A DNA stretch of 64,000 nucleotides from Saccharomonospora azurea NA-128 (GTDB lineage: Bacteria; Actinomycetota; Actinomycetes; Mycobacteriales; Pseudonocardiaceae): positions 1,356,900 to 1,420,899 of the forward strand of contig NZ_CM001466.1 of NCBI RefSeq assembly GCF_000231055.2. The letters are read 5' to 3'. Each line of letters begins with the position of its first letter. Position 1 is the stretch's first letter. Shown piece by piece: positions 1 through 17,558 of the stretch. Made by a program: the position numbers and the translations under genes. The notes under the pieces were generated by a model. That model did not search any database. It was not told the DNA's origin and saw only the letters and a list, made by a program, of their open reading frames with translations.

Positions 1-410
1 ACCGCCGGGCCCTTCGCCACGAGACCGCCACCGCGCGCCGTCGGCCGCCGCGACCGGGCCAGTTCACGGCCCTCGACCACCTCACCGGCCCGCAGCAGCA
101 CGGCGCCGGGTTCCCCGTCGTTCAGGCCGACGACGTTGGCGCAGAAGTGCATGCCGTAGACGAAGTACACGTAGAGATGCCCGGCCGGGCCCCACATCAC
201 CTCGTTGCGGGGCGTGCGACCGCGATAGCAGTGCGACGCCGGGTCGTCCAACCCGCGGTACGCCTCGACCTCCACGAGCCGCACCCGGACGGTTCCCTGA
301 TCGCTGCGGGACTCGATCTCACAGCCGAGCAGGCTCAACGCGAGGTCGATCGGGTCGATGGCGAGGTCCTCCCGCCTGATCACCCGCCCCGTCACAACAT
401 CGTCCGTCAC
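1..410 (-). CDS. mpg: 3-methyladenine (methylpurine) DNA glycosylase, 3' end cut by window edge
   Basis: This is the AAG/MPG-type base-excision glycosylase, which removes 3-methyladenine and related alkylated purines from DNA. Reading from the GTG at 410, the frame is open to the window edge (about 136 codons; the family is about 200). It contains the active-site region EVEAYRG followed by DPASHCYRGRTPRN and then VMWGPAGHLYVYFVYGMH, the family's diagnostic block with the catalytic Glu and the intercalating-residue region. It lies 49 bp downstream of argH on the same strand, so it may be read through from the arg operon. Identity is secure; the start could be a nearby alternative. Confidence 0.9.
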   Translation of the reverse strand, partial: MTDDVVTGRVIRREDLAIDPIDLALSLLGCEIESRSDQGTVRVRLVEVEAYRGLDDPASHCYRGRTPRNEVMWGPAGHLYVYFVYGMHFCANVVGLNDGEPGAVLLRAGEVVEGRELARSRRPTARGGGLVAKGPA

Positions 411-459
411 TGCACTCCCTTGCCGACGCCGCCGCGACCAGCGTAATGGGAAGCGTCCG

Positions 460-5802
<5,343 letters not shown>

Positions 5803-5813
<11 letters not shown>

Positions 5814-6728
5814 CGTCATCCCCCTTGCCGGGCAAAACCATGGTTCCGACGCCGCGCGACGTGAAGACCTCCAGCAGCACGGAGTGCGCGAGCCTCCCGT
5901 CGATCACGTGCGCACGGCGCACTCCACCCCGGATGGCCCTCAGGCACGCCTCCATCTTCGGGATCATTCCGCTCGCGAGACTCGGCAGGAGTTTCTCGAG
6001 CTCGTCGGCGTCGATGCGGTCCACCAGTGACGAACGGTCGGGCCAGTTCGCGTACAGCCCCTCCACGTCGGTGAGCACCACCAGTTTCTCGGCCTGCAAC
6101 GCCGCCGCGAGAGATCCGGCCGCGGTGTCCGCGTTGACGTTGTGCACGACCCCGTCCGCATCGGGCGCCACAGTGGACACCACGGGAATGCGGCCCGCGT
6201 TCACGATGTCGAGCACCGCTTCCGGGTTCACTCCCACGACGTCGCCGACCAGACCCACATCGACGGCCTCTCCGTCCACTGTGGCCTGTGTCCGCTCGGC
6301 GGTGAACAGCCGGGCGTCCTCACCGGAGATCCCGACCGCGTAGGGCCCGTGGGCGTTGATGAGCCCGACCAGCTCGCGGCTCACCTGCCCGACCAACACC
6401 ATGCGGACGACGTCCATCGTCTCGGGGGTGGTCACGCGCAGTCCGCCCTTGAACTCGCCGCCGATTCCGAGCCGCTTCAACATCGCGCTGATCTGCGGAC
6501 CGCCACCGTGCACGACGACCGGGCGCAGACCGGCCAGCCGAAGGAACACCATGTCCTTCGCGAAGGCGCGCTTCAACGCGTCGTCGATCATCGCGTTGCC
6601 GCCGTACTTCACGACGACGGTGGCACCGTGGAACCGCTGCAACCACGGGAGAGCCTCGATGAGGACTTCCGCCTTCTGCGCCGCAGTGGCGAGGCGTTCG
6701 TCGGCGGGAACGAGGGAAGGTTCGTCGA

Positions 6729-6732
<4 letters not shown>
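5803..6732 (-). CDS. argB: N-acetylglutamate kinase
   Basis: This enzyme phosphorylates N-acetylglutamate, usually the feedback-regulated step in arginine synthesis. The 309-residue amino-acid kinase has VVKYGGNAM (phosphate binding), [11 protein letters not shown] and the C-terminal nucleotide-site block [16 protein letters not shown]. An N-terminal helix precedes the kinase core ([21 protein letters not shown]), as in arginine-inhibited hexameric forms. The start ATG at 6732 overlaps the argJ stop (ATGA). Confidence 0.96.
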
Positions 6733-8971
<2,239 letters not shown>

Positions 8972-9033
8972 TCATATGTTCGATACTATCGGCCGATGGT
9001 CACGTCCCGCAGTTCCCGGAACGAGTGACAACC

Positions 9034-9746
9034 ATGGGTGCGCCTGAGACAGCCGGCGCCACCGCCGTGATCGTCGTCATCGATACCGCCCGGCAGAGGC
9101 TGGCCGCGCTGGAAGATCCCCGGAAAGCGGTCGCCATGCAGCGCTACATGAAATCCGAGCTGCCGTTCCGCGGCGTACCCGCACCCCGGCGATGTGCGCT
9201 CGCCCGGCAACTCGTCGACGAGTTCCGCCTGGACGACCGCGACGAGTAGCGACGGGCCGTCCTCGCACTCTGGGACGGCGCGACCCACCGCGAGCAGCGC
9301 TACCTCGCCCTCGACCTCACCGGACACCGCGCCTACGCGCGCCGGCAACACACCGATCTGCTGCCGCTCTACGAACACCTGATCGTGACGGGAGCGTGGT
9401 GGGACTACGTCGACGAGATCGCCGTCAACCGCATCGGCCCCCTCCTGCGCGCCGACTTCGAAAGCGTGGCACCGGTTCTGCGCGCGTGGGCCCGCGACGA
9501 CGACCGTTGGAAACATCGCACCGCAGTGCTGCGCCAGAATGCCTCCGGAGGGCAGACCGACACCGCACTGTTGACGGAGTGCATCGAGGCGAACCTCGCC
9601 GACCCCGACTTCCTCCTGCGCATGGCCATCGGTTGGGCGCTACGGCAGTACGCCCAACCGATCCCACCCGGGTGGTCGCCTTCGCGGACGACCACCCGGC
9701 ACTCTCGCCGCTCTCCCGCAGGGAGGCACTCCGGCACAGGCGCTGA
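9034..9746 (+). pseudogene. Decayed DNA alkylation repair (AlkD-like) gene
   Basis: Conceptual translation gives a HEAT-repeat AlkD-type glycosylase, recognisable from MQRYMKSELPFRGVP at the N-terminus, GAWWDYVDEIAVNRIGPLL in the middle and AIGWALRQYA near the end. It is broken twice. An in-frame TAG at 9247-9249 falls where homologues have Trp (DE-stop-RRAVLALWDG). One base is missing at about 9658-9659, after which the conserved end DPTRVVAFADDHPALSPLSR continues in another frame to TGA at 9746. The start is taken at ATG 9034; upstream codons are also open. Two separate lesions argue for a real pseudogene, though sequencing error cannot be excluded. Confidence 0.8.
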
Positions 9747-9781
9747 CGTGCCGGCCGCCCACGACGGGCGGCCACACGCCG

Positions 9782-12301
9782 TCAGCCCCGAAGTACCGCG
9801 CCGAAGCGGTCACCGACCAGTGCCACGGCGGCGTCACGGGCCTTCGTGGCCTCCTCGCCCGTCAAAGTGCGGTCGGGTGCGCGGAAACGCAGCTTGTAGG
9901 CCAGCGACCGCTTCCCCTCCTCGATCTGCTCACCCTCGTAGAGATCGAACAGCGACACGTCCTCGACGAGCTCGCCCGCGCCTTCTCGCAGAGCAGCCGC
10001 GAGAGCCGCAGCCGGGACGTCGGCATCGACGACGAACGCCACGTCGAGCAACACCGGCGGGTACGGAGACACGGAGGGCGCGGGCCGGCGGTCCACCACG
10101 GGCACCGCGTCCAGATCGAGCTCCATCGCCGCGGTCCGCTTCGGCAGCCCGAGCTTTTCGACGACCTTGGGATGCAACTCCCCTGCGAAGCCGATGGTGC
10201 GACCGTCGACCGACAGGCGAGCACACCGGCCCGGATGCCACGGCATGGTCTCGGCCGACTCGATGTCGAGCTCGACACCCGACACCTCGCCCACCAGTCG
10301 GGCGGCCTGGACGGCGTCCGCCCAGGACGCGGGTTCACCGTCTCCCCACCAACCGGACCGTCGCCGTTCTCCGGCCAGCACGACCGCGACGTGCAGCGGC
10401 TGGTGGGGAACCGCCTGTTCGAGAGCGGCGAGTTCCTCGTCGGACGGCCGCTGGTCCACGCCCGGATCGGGCGCACCGACCTGGTCCGCCTCCGGGAGAA
10501 CCACCTGACCCAGGTGGAAGAGCGCGACGTCCCGAAAACCGCGCGAGACGTTGCGCTGCAACGCCTCGAACAACCCCGGCAGCAGAGTCGTCGTGAGCTG
10601 GTTCCGCTCCGTCTCCAGCGGGTTCAAGACCGACACGGTGTGCCGACGCGGATCGTCGTCGGCCAGCCCGAAGTCGTCCCACACGGTCGGCGAGACGAAC
10701 GGGAACGGCAGAACCTCGACGTAGCCCGCCTCGGCGAGCGCACGCGCGACCGACCGATGGCGTCGCTGTGCCGCCGTCAACCCGCGCCCGGCCGGAGCCG
10801 CGGGCAGGACCGACGGGATCAGGTCGTAGCCCTCGAGCCGCAGGACCTCCTCGACGAGATCCGCGGGCTGGGTGAAGTCGCCACGCCAGCTCGGCGGCAC
10901 CGCGGTGACCACGGCGGTGCCGTCCTCACCGGTGCCGACCGACACCTTGCACCCGATCTGCGTGAGCCTGCGCACCGTGACGCCACGATCGAAGGACACG
11001 CCGGCGACGCGGTCGGGAAGGCTGATCGGCATGGTGATCGGTTCGGCCTGCGGGACGCGTCCCTCGTCGGTGCGTCCGGGACGGATGCTGCCGTCGCCGT
11101 ACTGACGCAGCAGCCGAGCGGCGACCTCCACGGCGACCGCGCACAGCTCGGGGTCGGTGAAGCGCTCGAACCGACGCGCCGCTTCCGAGAACAGGCCGTG
11201 CCGACGTGCTGTCCGGCTGATCGAGCCCGGGTCCCAGTGCGCCGCTTCCAGCAACACGTCCGTGCTGTCGTCCCGAATCTCGGTGCTGGCGCCACCCATC
11301 GTGCCCGCGAGCGAGATCACGCCGGTGTCGTCGGCGATGACCACGTCGTCCGGGTCGAGCGTGCGCTCCAGGTCGTCCAGCGTCGTCAACGTCTCGCCCG
11401 GTTGCGCGCGCCGCACCACGAGGTCGCCCTTCACCGCCGCCGTGTCGAAGGCGTGCAGCGGGTGCCCGAGCTCCAGCATCACGTAGTTCGTGACGTCCAC
11501 GGCGAGCGAGATCGGCCGCATTCCCGCCAGGAGCAGGCGCCGCTGGATCCACCACGGCGTCGGCGCTCCCGCGTCGAGGTTGGTCACCCGGCGCAGCACG
11601 AACCGAGCGCAGCCCTCCGGGTCCTCGATCCGCACCGGCCACGCGTCGCCCTCACCCTCCGGGACCTCGACATGGGCCGGGTCACCGTAGGGAACGTCGA
11701 ACGCGCACGCCAACTCCCGTGCGAGGCCTCGCACCGAGAGCGCGTGGCCGAGGTCGGGTGTGGGCGTCAGCTCGAACACCACGTCGACGAGGTCGAGGAC
11801 CTCGCGCGCGTCGTCTCCCGGACTGGCCGTCCCCGACGGCAGCACCAGGATTCCGGCGTGGTCGTCGCCGATCCCGAGCTCGCGGACGGAGCAGATCATG
11901 CCCTCGCTCACGTGCCCGTAGGTCTTGCGCGCGGAGATCTCGAAACCGCCCGGCAGCACCGCTCCGGGCAGAGCGACGACCACGAGGTCGCCCTCGGCGA
12001 AGTTCGTGGCTCCGCAGATGATGCCGTTGGTGGGCGGCTTGGTGGGGTCGACCTCCTCGCCGCTCTCCGGGTCGGCGCTCTCACCCACGTCGACACGGCA
12101 GTAGCGGATCGGCTTCTTGAACCCGGTCAGTTCCTCGATCTCGACGACCCGACCGATGACGAGCGGACCCTCGATCTCACCGACGACCTCGACGCCCTCG
12201 ACCTCGATGCCCAGCTTCACGAAGGCGTTGGCGATGTCGTCGGTCGTGACGTCCTCGCCGAGCTCCAGGTGCTCCCTGAGCCAACTGGCAGGAACCTTCA
12301 T
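9782..12301 (-). CDS. pheT: Phenylalanyl-tRNA synthetase beta subunit
   Basis: This subunit of the (alpha-beta)2 PheRS provides the editing site and tRNA binding. The 839-residue protein begins MKVPASWLREHL and contains an N-terminal EMAP/OB tRNA-binding domain (about residues 40-160), the B3/B4 editing module, B5, a catalytic-like module (RNVSRGFRDVALFHLG), and a C-terminal ferredoxin-fold anticodon-binding domain. The ATG at 12301 has GGAGG 4 bases upstream. The open frame runs another 266 codons upstream, but only as a shadow of pheS. It is separated from pheS by 71 bp. Confidence 0.97.
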   Translation of the reverse strand: MKVPASWLREHLELGEDVTTDDIANAFVKLGIEVEGVEVVGEIEGPLVIGRVVEIEELTGFKKPIRYCRVDVGESADPESGEEVDPTKPPTNGIICGATNFAEGDLVVVALPGAVLPGGFEISARKTYGHVSEGMICSVRELGIGDDHAGILVLPSGTASPGDDAREVLDLVDVVFELTPTPDLGHALSVRGLARELACAFDVPYGDPAHVEVPEGEGDAWPVRIEDPEGCARFVLRRVTNLDAGAPTPWWIQRRLLLAGMRPISLAVDVTNYVMLELGHPLHAFDTAAVKGDLVVRRAQPGETLTTLDDLERTLDPDDVVIADDTGVISLAGTMGGASTEIRDDSTDVLLEAAHWDPGSISRTARRHGLFSEAARRFERFTDPELCAVAVEVAARLLRQYGDGSIRPGRTDEGRVPQAEPITMPISLPDRVAGVSFDRGVTVRRLTQIGCKVSVGTGEDGTAVVTAVPPSWRGDFTQPADLVEEVLRLEGYDLIPSVLPAAPAGRGLTAAQRRHRSVARALAEAGYVEVLPFPFVSPTVWDDFGLADDDPRRHTVSVLNPLETERNQLTTTLLPGLFEALQRNVSRGFRDVALFHLGQVVLPEADQVGAPDPGVDQRPSDEELAALEQAVPHQPLHVAVVLAGERRRSGWWGDGEPASWADAVQAARLVGEVSGVELDIESAETMPWHPGRCARLSVDGRTIGFAGELHPKVVEKLGLPKRTAAMELDLDAVPVVDRRPAPSVSPYPPVLLDVAFVVDADVPAAALAAALREGAGELVEDVSLFDLYEGEQIEEGKRSLAYKLRFRAPDRTLTGEEATKARDAAVALVGDRFGAVLRG

Positions 12302-12372
12302 CACGCCTCCGTTTCCTGCGGGCCACCCGCACCCGGTCGGCGCGAACAACGCGCCACACAAGCCTGCGTCAT

Positions 12373-13554
<1,182 letters not shown>

Positions 13555-14361
13555 TCAGGATCGGTGCCGAACGGCGCTGGCGTAGAGGCAGACCGCTGCG
13601 GCCGTGGCGAGGTTGAGACTCTCCGCCTTGCCGTACAACGGAACCCGCACCGCGCTGTCGCTCCTCGCGAGCACCTCGTCGCTCAGGCCGTGTGCCTCGT
13701 TGCCGAAGAGCCACGCGGTCGGCCGGTCGAGCACGGCGGCCGTGGTCAGATCCGCTTCCGCGTATCCGTGTGCGGCGACCGTGGTCAACCCCGCTCGCCC
13801 ACACGCCTCCAGGACACGGTCGACATCCGGCTCCGCGGCGACGGGAAGGTGGAACAGGCTCCCGGTGGAGGCACGGACGCACTTGCCGTTGTGCACGTCC
13901 ACACACCGGCCCGCGAAGACCACGGCGTCGGCGCCCGCGGCGTCGGCCACGCGCAGCACGGTTCCCGCGTTGCCCGGGTCGGCGATGTCCACCAGGACCG
14001 CCACCAGCCGCGGACTCCGGCCCAGCGCGGCGTCGAGGTCGACCGTGACCGTGTCGCACACCGCCACGATGCCCTGCGGCGTGACCGTCTCGGACAGCAA
14101 CTCCGCCGCGCGGGCGTTGATCCTCGACACCCTCGCCGCCTCGGCGACGAGTTCGGGATGCCGCTCCGCCGCCTCGTCGGTGACGAACAGCTCGTGCACG
14201 CGGCCGTAGCTCAGGGCCTCCCGCACCGCCTGTGCACCCTCGGCGAGGAAGCGACCCGCCTCCACGCGCGCCGAGCGTCGCGTCAGGCGGCGCGCAGCAA
14301 CGACCCGGGGCGTCCGGTGTGTGAAGGGGACATCCCCGGGCCGTTGATGCTTGGTGCTCAG
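13555..14361 (-). CDS. TrmH/SpoU-family RNA 2'-O-methyltransferase
   Basis: This is a SPOUT-class RNA methyltransferase with an N-terminal substrate-binding domain ([18 protein letters not shown]). Its C-terminal knotted SAM domain carries the motifs [24 protein letters not shown] and [18 protein letters not shown]. The exact rRNA or tRNA target cannot be told from sequence. No ATG or GTG precedes the conserved block in the expected place. A CTG at 14361 overlaps the rplT stop as CTGA and would give 268 residues beginning (M)[15 protein letters not shown] at 14265 would cut into the conserved domain. The position after rplT is typical in actinobacteria. Confidence 0.88.
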   Translation of the reverse strand: MSTKHQRPGDVPFTHRTPRVVAARRLTRRSARVEAGRFLAEGAQAVREALSYGRVHELFVTDEAAERHPELVAEAARVSRINARAAELLSETVTPQGIVAVCDTVTVDLDAALGRSPRLVAVLVDIADPGNAGTVLRVADAAGADAVVFAGRCVDVHNGKCVRASTGSLFHLPVAAEPDVDRVLEACGRAGLTTVAAHGYAEADLTTAAVLDRPTAWLFGNEAHGLSDEVLARSDSAVRVPLYGKAESLNLATAAAVCLYASAVRHRS

Positions 14362-14735
14362 GCCGACTTCTTCTCGTCGGAGGGCAGGTTCTGCTTCGCC
14401 ACCTCGGCGAGCGAGGCGAACGCGGCGGCGTCGTTCACGGCGATGTCCGCAAGGATCTTGCGGTCGACCTCGACACCAGCAGCCTTCAGGCCCTGGATGA
14501 AGCGGTTGTACGTGACGCCGTTCTGCCGAGCGGCCGCGTTGATCCGGGTGATCCACAGCTGGCGGAAGTCACCCTTGCGGGCGCGGCGGTCGCGGTAGGC
14601 GTAGTTGAGCGAGTGGAGCGTCTGCTCCTTGGCCTTGCGGTACAGGCGCGAGCGCTGACCGCGGTAGCCACTGGCCAGCTCGAGAGTTGCGCGACGCTTC
14701 TTCTGGGCGTTGACCGCCCGCTTGACGCGTGCCAC
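14358..14735 (-). CDS. rplT: 50S ribosomal protein L20
   Basis: L20 is an early-assembly 23S rRNA-binding protein and, in other bacteria, an autogenous repressor of its own operon. The 125-residue protein is very basic, begins [15 protein letters not shown] and contains [21 protein letters not shown]. It is the third gene of infC-rpmI-rplT, 63 bp after rpmI. Confidence 0.97.
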   Translation of the reverse strand: MARVKRAVNAQKKRRATLELASGYRGQRSRLYRKAKEQTLHSLNYAYRDRRARKGDFRQLWITRINAAARQNGVTYNRFIQGLKAAGVEVDRKILADIAVNDAAAFASLAEVAKQNLPSDEKKSA

Positions 14736-14799
14736 GGGTCCATCCTGTCGTGTCGGGGGGCGCGGTCCGAGCGCCCCGGGTTGTTACGGCGGGGCTGAT

Positions 14800-14994
14800 T
14801 CAGCGACCGAGCATCCGCTTCACGCGGCGCACATCCGAAGCGGCGACCTCGGTGGTGCCCTCGAGCCGGCGGGTGAGCCTGCTCGACTTCCTCTCCATGA
14901 GGTGCCTGCGGCCGGCCTGCTGGCGCCGGATCTTGCCGGTGCCCGTCACTCGGACGCGCTTCGACATCCCGCTGTGGGACTTGTTCTTCGGCAT
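14800..14994 (-). CDS. rpmI: 50S ribosomal protein L35
   Basis: The 64-residue basic protein begins [20 protein letters not shown], the L35 signature, and ends RRVKRMLGR. The ATG at 14994 is chosen over upstream starts because it fits family length. The 118-bp gap to infC holds two strong inverted repeats likely to control rpmI-rplT. Confidence 0.97.
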   Translation of the reverse strand: MPKNKSHSGMSKRVRVTGTGKIRRQQAGRRHLMERKSSRLTRRLEGTTEVAASDVRRVKRMLGR

Positions 14995-15013
14995 TCTTAC
15001 CTCTTTCATACGA

Positions 15014-15038
15014 CAGCACACCGATCACCGGTGTGCTG
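15014..15038 (-). promoter_or_regulatory. Leader hairpin before rpmI
   Basis: The arms CAGCACACCG (15014-15023) and CGGTGTGCTG (15029-15038) form a perfect 10-bp stem with a 5-nt loop, ending 20 bases before the rpmI ATG. In other bacteria L20 binds structured RNA in this interval; that role here is inference. Confidence 0.55.
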
Positions 15039-15080
15039 CTGCGTGGTGGCGGTACTGCCGGCGACTGGCGAGCGGACTGC

Positions 15081-15108
15081 CTGCCGCCCGTGGAGAACCG
15101 GGCGGCAG
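15081..15108 (-). terminator. Hairpin after infC (attenuator or partial terminator)
   Basis: The arms CTGCCGCCCG (15081-15090) and CGGGCGGCAG (15099-15108) are perfectly complementary over 10 bp with an 8-nt loop, starting 4 bases after the infC stop. There is no T-run. It could lower read-through from infC into rpmI-rplT. Confidence 0.55.
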
Positions 15109-15112
15109 CGCG

Positions 15113-15673
15113 TCACGACTCGTCGCTGTCCGCGTCCTTCGTCGCCTTCGACTTCGCCTTGGCGTTCTTGTGCGGCGCCAGAACCATGATCATGTTGCGG
15201 CCGTCCTGCTTCGGCTTCGACTCCACGAAACCCAACTCGGACACGTCGTCTGCGAGACGCTGCAGCAGGCGGAACCCGAGCTCCGGCCTCGACTGCTCAC
15301 GCCCGCGGAACATGATCGTCACCTTGACCTTGTTGCCCGCCTCGAGGAAGCGGGACACGTGTCCCTTCTTCGTCGCGTAGTCGTGCGGGTCGATCTTGGG
15401 ACGCAGCTTCTGTTCCTTGATCACGGTGAGCTGCTGGTTACGGCGGGACTCACGGGCCTTCTGAGCACTCTCGTACTTGAACTTGCCGTAGTCCATGAGC
15501 TTCGCCACCGGCGGGCGTGCCTGCGGGGCGACCTCCACGAGATCGAGGTCTGCCTCCTGGGCGAGCCTCAGCGCGTCCTCGATACGGACGATGCCGACCT
15601 GCTCACCGTTCGGTCCCACGAGGCGAACCTCGGGGACGCGGATGCGCTCGTTGATGCGCGTCTCGGAGCTGAT
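15113..15673 (-). CDS. infC: Translation initiation factor IF-3, probable AUC start
   Basis: IF-3 binds the 30S subunit and checks start-codon/initiator-tRNA pairing. The protein carries [20 protein letters not shown] at the N-terminus, the N-domain motif [12 protein letters not shown]-like block, and C-domain [21 protein letters not shown]. No ATG is in a sensible place. An ATC at 15673 has AAGGAGG 4 bases upstream and would give a 186-residue protein starting (M)[13 protein letters not shown] at 15727 would add 18 residues. AUU/AUC starts are known for infC in other bacteria, where IF-3 represses its own translation from them. Confidence 0.93.
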   Translation of the reverse strand: MSSETRINERIRVPEVRLVGPNGEQVGIVRIEDALRLAQEADLDLVEVAPQARPPVAKLMDYGKFKYESAQKARESRRNQQLTVIKEQKLRPKIDPHDYATKKGHVSRFLEAGNKVKVTIMFRGREQSRPELGFRLLQRLADDVSELGFVESKPKQDGRNMIMVLAPHKNAKAKSKATKDADSDES

Positions 15674-15735
15674 GGGGCCTCCTTGGTCCAAGTGCCGGTC
15701 ATTCTGCTGTCTCGACCTGGTGCCCACATGCCACA

Positions 15736-15765
15736 GGCCCCGACACGCGTACCGTGTGCGGGGCC
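15736..15765 (-). promoter_or_regulatory. infC leader hairpin
   Basis: The arms GGCCCCG and CGGGGCC, followed inward by ACACG and CGTGT with one bulged G, give a 12-bp stem with a CGTAC loop, about 63 bases before the proposed infC start. This fits a leader or attenuator structure of the infC-rpmI-rplT transcript. The rest of the 276-bp gap to the divergent DUF1844 gene shows nothing else I can support. Confidence 0.5.
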
Positions 15766-15949
15766 CTCGTTCCGATCAGCGTCCCCAAACGGGACACTTC
15801 GCGCGACCGCGTCGAAGCGGCAAAGACAATGCCACTCGCAGTCGCGTGACCGGACCCGGACGCCTGAGACGGCGACTCGGGTGGGAGCGGGGCTCCACTT
15901 GCGGCCCCCGATGCCTCGGAGGCTGGTCGCACATGGAATCGTACCAGAC

Positions 15950-16345
15950 GTGCAAGACGACTCTTTCAACGCTTCCGAGCCCGCTCGGGATTCCGCGGGA
16001 GCAGCCGACACGCCGGACACCGAGAACGTGCGCGAACTGAGCGCCATTCCCAGCGTGGAGGTGATCAGCCGGGCGGCGGTGATGCTGATGTCCGCGGCCG
16101 CGGAACGTCTCGGGCTCGCCGACGAGGACCCCGACTCCAGCCCGCTGCGCGACCTGGACGAGGCGCGACGGCTCATCACGGCGCTGGCCGGTCTGGTGAC
16201 CGCGTCCGGCGAGTACCTCGGGCTGCACGCCGCTCCGCTGCGCGACGGTCTGCAGTCGTTGCAGAAGGCGTTCCGCGAGGCCTCGGCCGTGCCCGACGCA
16301 CCGGGTCAGGGACCGGGCGAGAAGTACACCGGGCCGGTGTACTGA
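15950..16345 (+). CDS. DUF1844 family protein
   Basis: This small acidic protein of unknown function is conserved next to infC in actinobacteria. The core VRELSAIPSVEVISRAAVML...AAERLGLADEDP followed by DLDEARRLITALAGLV and the tail GEKYTGPVY is the DUF1844 pattern and looks fully helical. The GTG at 15950 gives 131 residues; an in-frame ATG at 15911 is possible. It is divergent from infC. Confidence 0.85.
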   Translation: MQDDSFNASEPARDSAGAADTPDTENVRELSAIPSVEVISRAAVMLMSAAAERLGLADEDPDSSPLRDLDEARRLITALAGLVTASGEYLGLHAAPLRDGLQSLQKAFREASAVPDAPGQGPGEKYTGPVY

Positions 16346-16357
16346 CCGCCCTCCCGG

Positions 16358-16747
16358 TCAGTCCAGCACCGCGAGCGCGTCGATCTCCACGAGCAGCCGG
16401 CCGGGCAGACCCACGTACACCGTCGTGCGGGCCGGGTACGGCTCGGAGACGAGCTCGTTGTAGGTGGCGTTGAACTCGGCGAAGTGCGCGGTGTCGGTGA
16501 GATAGGCCCGCAGCATGACGACGTCGTCGAGATCGGCGCCCGCGGCACGAAGCACGGCGCGCAGGTTGGCGAACACCTGGCGGGTCTGTCCGGCCACACC
16601 ACCGTCGGCGGGCTCGCCGGTCGCCGGGTCGACACCGACCTGACCCGCCACCTGCAGAATGTTTCCCTTGCGCACGGCCTGCGAGTACGACGCCACCGGG
16701 GCCGGCGCCTCCGGCGTGCTGACCGCCTCTTTACGCGAAGTGCTCAT
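16358..16747 (-). CDS. RidA-family (YjgF/UK114) enamine/imine deaminase
   Basis: Rid proteins hydrolyse reactive enamines and imines released by PLP enzymes. The 129-residue protein has the fold's hallmarks: YSQAVRKGNILQVAGQVG, a central QTRQVFANLRAVLRAAG helix, and the catalytic Arg in YPARTTVYVGLP near the C-terminus. It sits alone between DUF1844 (convergent) and the CitB-like regulator. Confidence 0.88.
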   Translation of the reverse strand: MSTSRKEAVSTPEAPAPVASYSQAVRKGNILQVAGQVGVDPATGEPADGGVAGQTRQVFANLRAVLRAAGADLDDVVMLRAYLTDTAHFAEFNATYNELVSEPYPARTTVYVGLPGRLLVEIDALAVLD

Positions 16748-16806
16748 CGTGTTCGTCGCACCCTTCCCGTCGCCCGGCCCTGCCGGCCCGTCGACATCTG
16801 TGCCGC

Positions 16807-17529
16807 CTAGGACGCCTCGGGGGAACGCCCGAGCCCGCCGTCGTCGGAGGCCCTGGGTCCGACGGACACGTACCGGACCTCGGGCCTGCCCACCGTCCCG
16901 TAGTGCGGGTGCCGGCGGGCGAATCCATGATCGGCGAGGTACTCAAGATAGCGACGGGCCGTGACGCGGGCGACACCGGTGGCCTCCGCGACGGCGGTGG
17001 CCGACAGACCTCCCGTCGACTCGGCGAGCACGGCGGTCACCGCGTCGAGCGTCGCCGTGCTCATCCCCTTCGGCGTCGAACCGTGGCCAGGGGTGCGCAG
17101 GGTCGCGAGCACACGATCGATGTCCGCCTGCCCACTGGCCTCGCCGGGGCTGGCCACGCGCTCGCGGAACCGGGCGTAGCTGTCGAGCTTGTCCCGCAAC
17201 GCCGCGAAGGTGAACGGCTTCAGCAGATACTGCACCACGCCCGCGGACACCGCCCCGCGCACGACGGACAGTTCCCGCGCGGACGTCACCGCGATCACGT
17301 CGATGGGCGCACCCGTGGCGCGCAACGCCCGGCACACGGCGAGACCGTGGGTGTCGGGCAGATAGAAGTCGAGCAGGACGAGGTCGACTCGGTGCGCCCG
17401 GCAGAACCGCACGGCCGCTCCTCCCGAGTGCACGACTCCCGCGACGGTGAAACCCGAGACCCGTTCGACGAACGCGCGATGCGCATCGGCTGCCACGGGG
17501 TCGTCCTCGACCACCAGCACACTGATCAT
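16807..17529 (-). CDS. CitB/DcuR-type response regulator
   Basis: This DNA-binding response regulator is likely to act on C4-dicarboxylate or citrate genes. The 240-residue protein has a receiver domain (acidic EDD at about residues 8-10, phospho-Asp in LVLLDFYLPDTHG, Lys in LLKPFTF). Its C-terminal domain has a winged-helix SATAVAEATGVARVTARRYLEYL typical of the CitB family rather than NarL or OmpR. It lies 29 bp after the sensor kinase gene, and both diverge from the dicarboxylate symporter. Confidence 0.92.
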   Translation of the reverse strand: MISVLVVEDDPVAADAHRAFVERVSGFTVAGVVHSGGAAVRFCRAHRVDLVLLDFYLPDTHGLAVCRALRATGAPIDVIAVTSARELSVVRGAVSAGVVQYLLKPFTFAALRDKLDSYARFRERVASPGEASGQADIDRVLATLRTPGHGSTPKGMSTATLDAVTAVLAESTGGLSATAVAEATGVARVTARRYLEYLADHGFARRHPHYGTVGRPEVRYVSVGPRASDDGGLGRSPEAS

Positions 17530-17558
17530 CCAGACGCCTCCACCTTCAGCCTAAAGAG

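Noticed and set aside
8980-9000. Possible LexA (SOS) box before the AlkD pseudogene (GTTCGATACTATCG)
   Set aside because: Only one half-site resembles the actinobacterial TCGAAC-N4-GTTCGA consensus.
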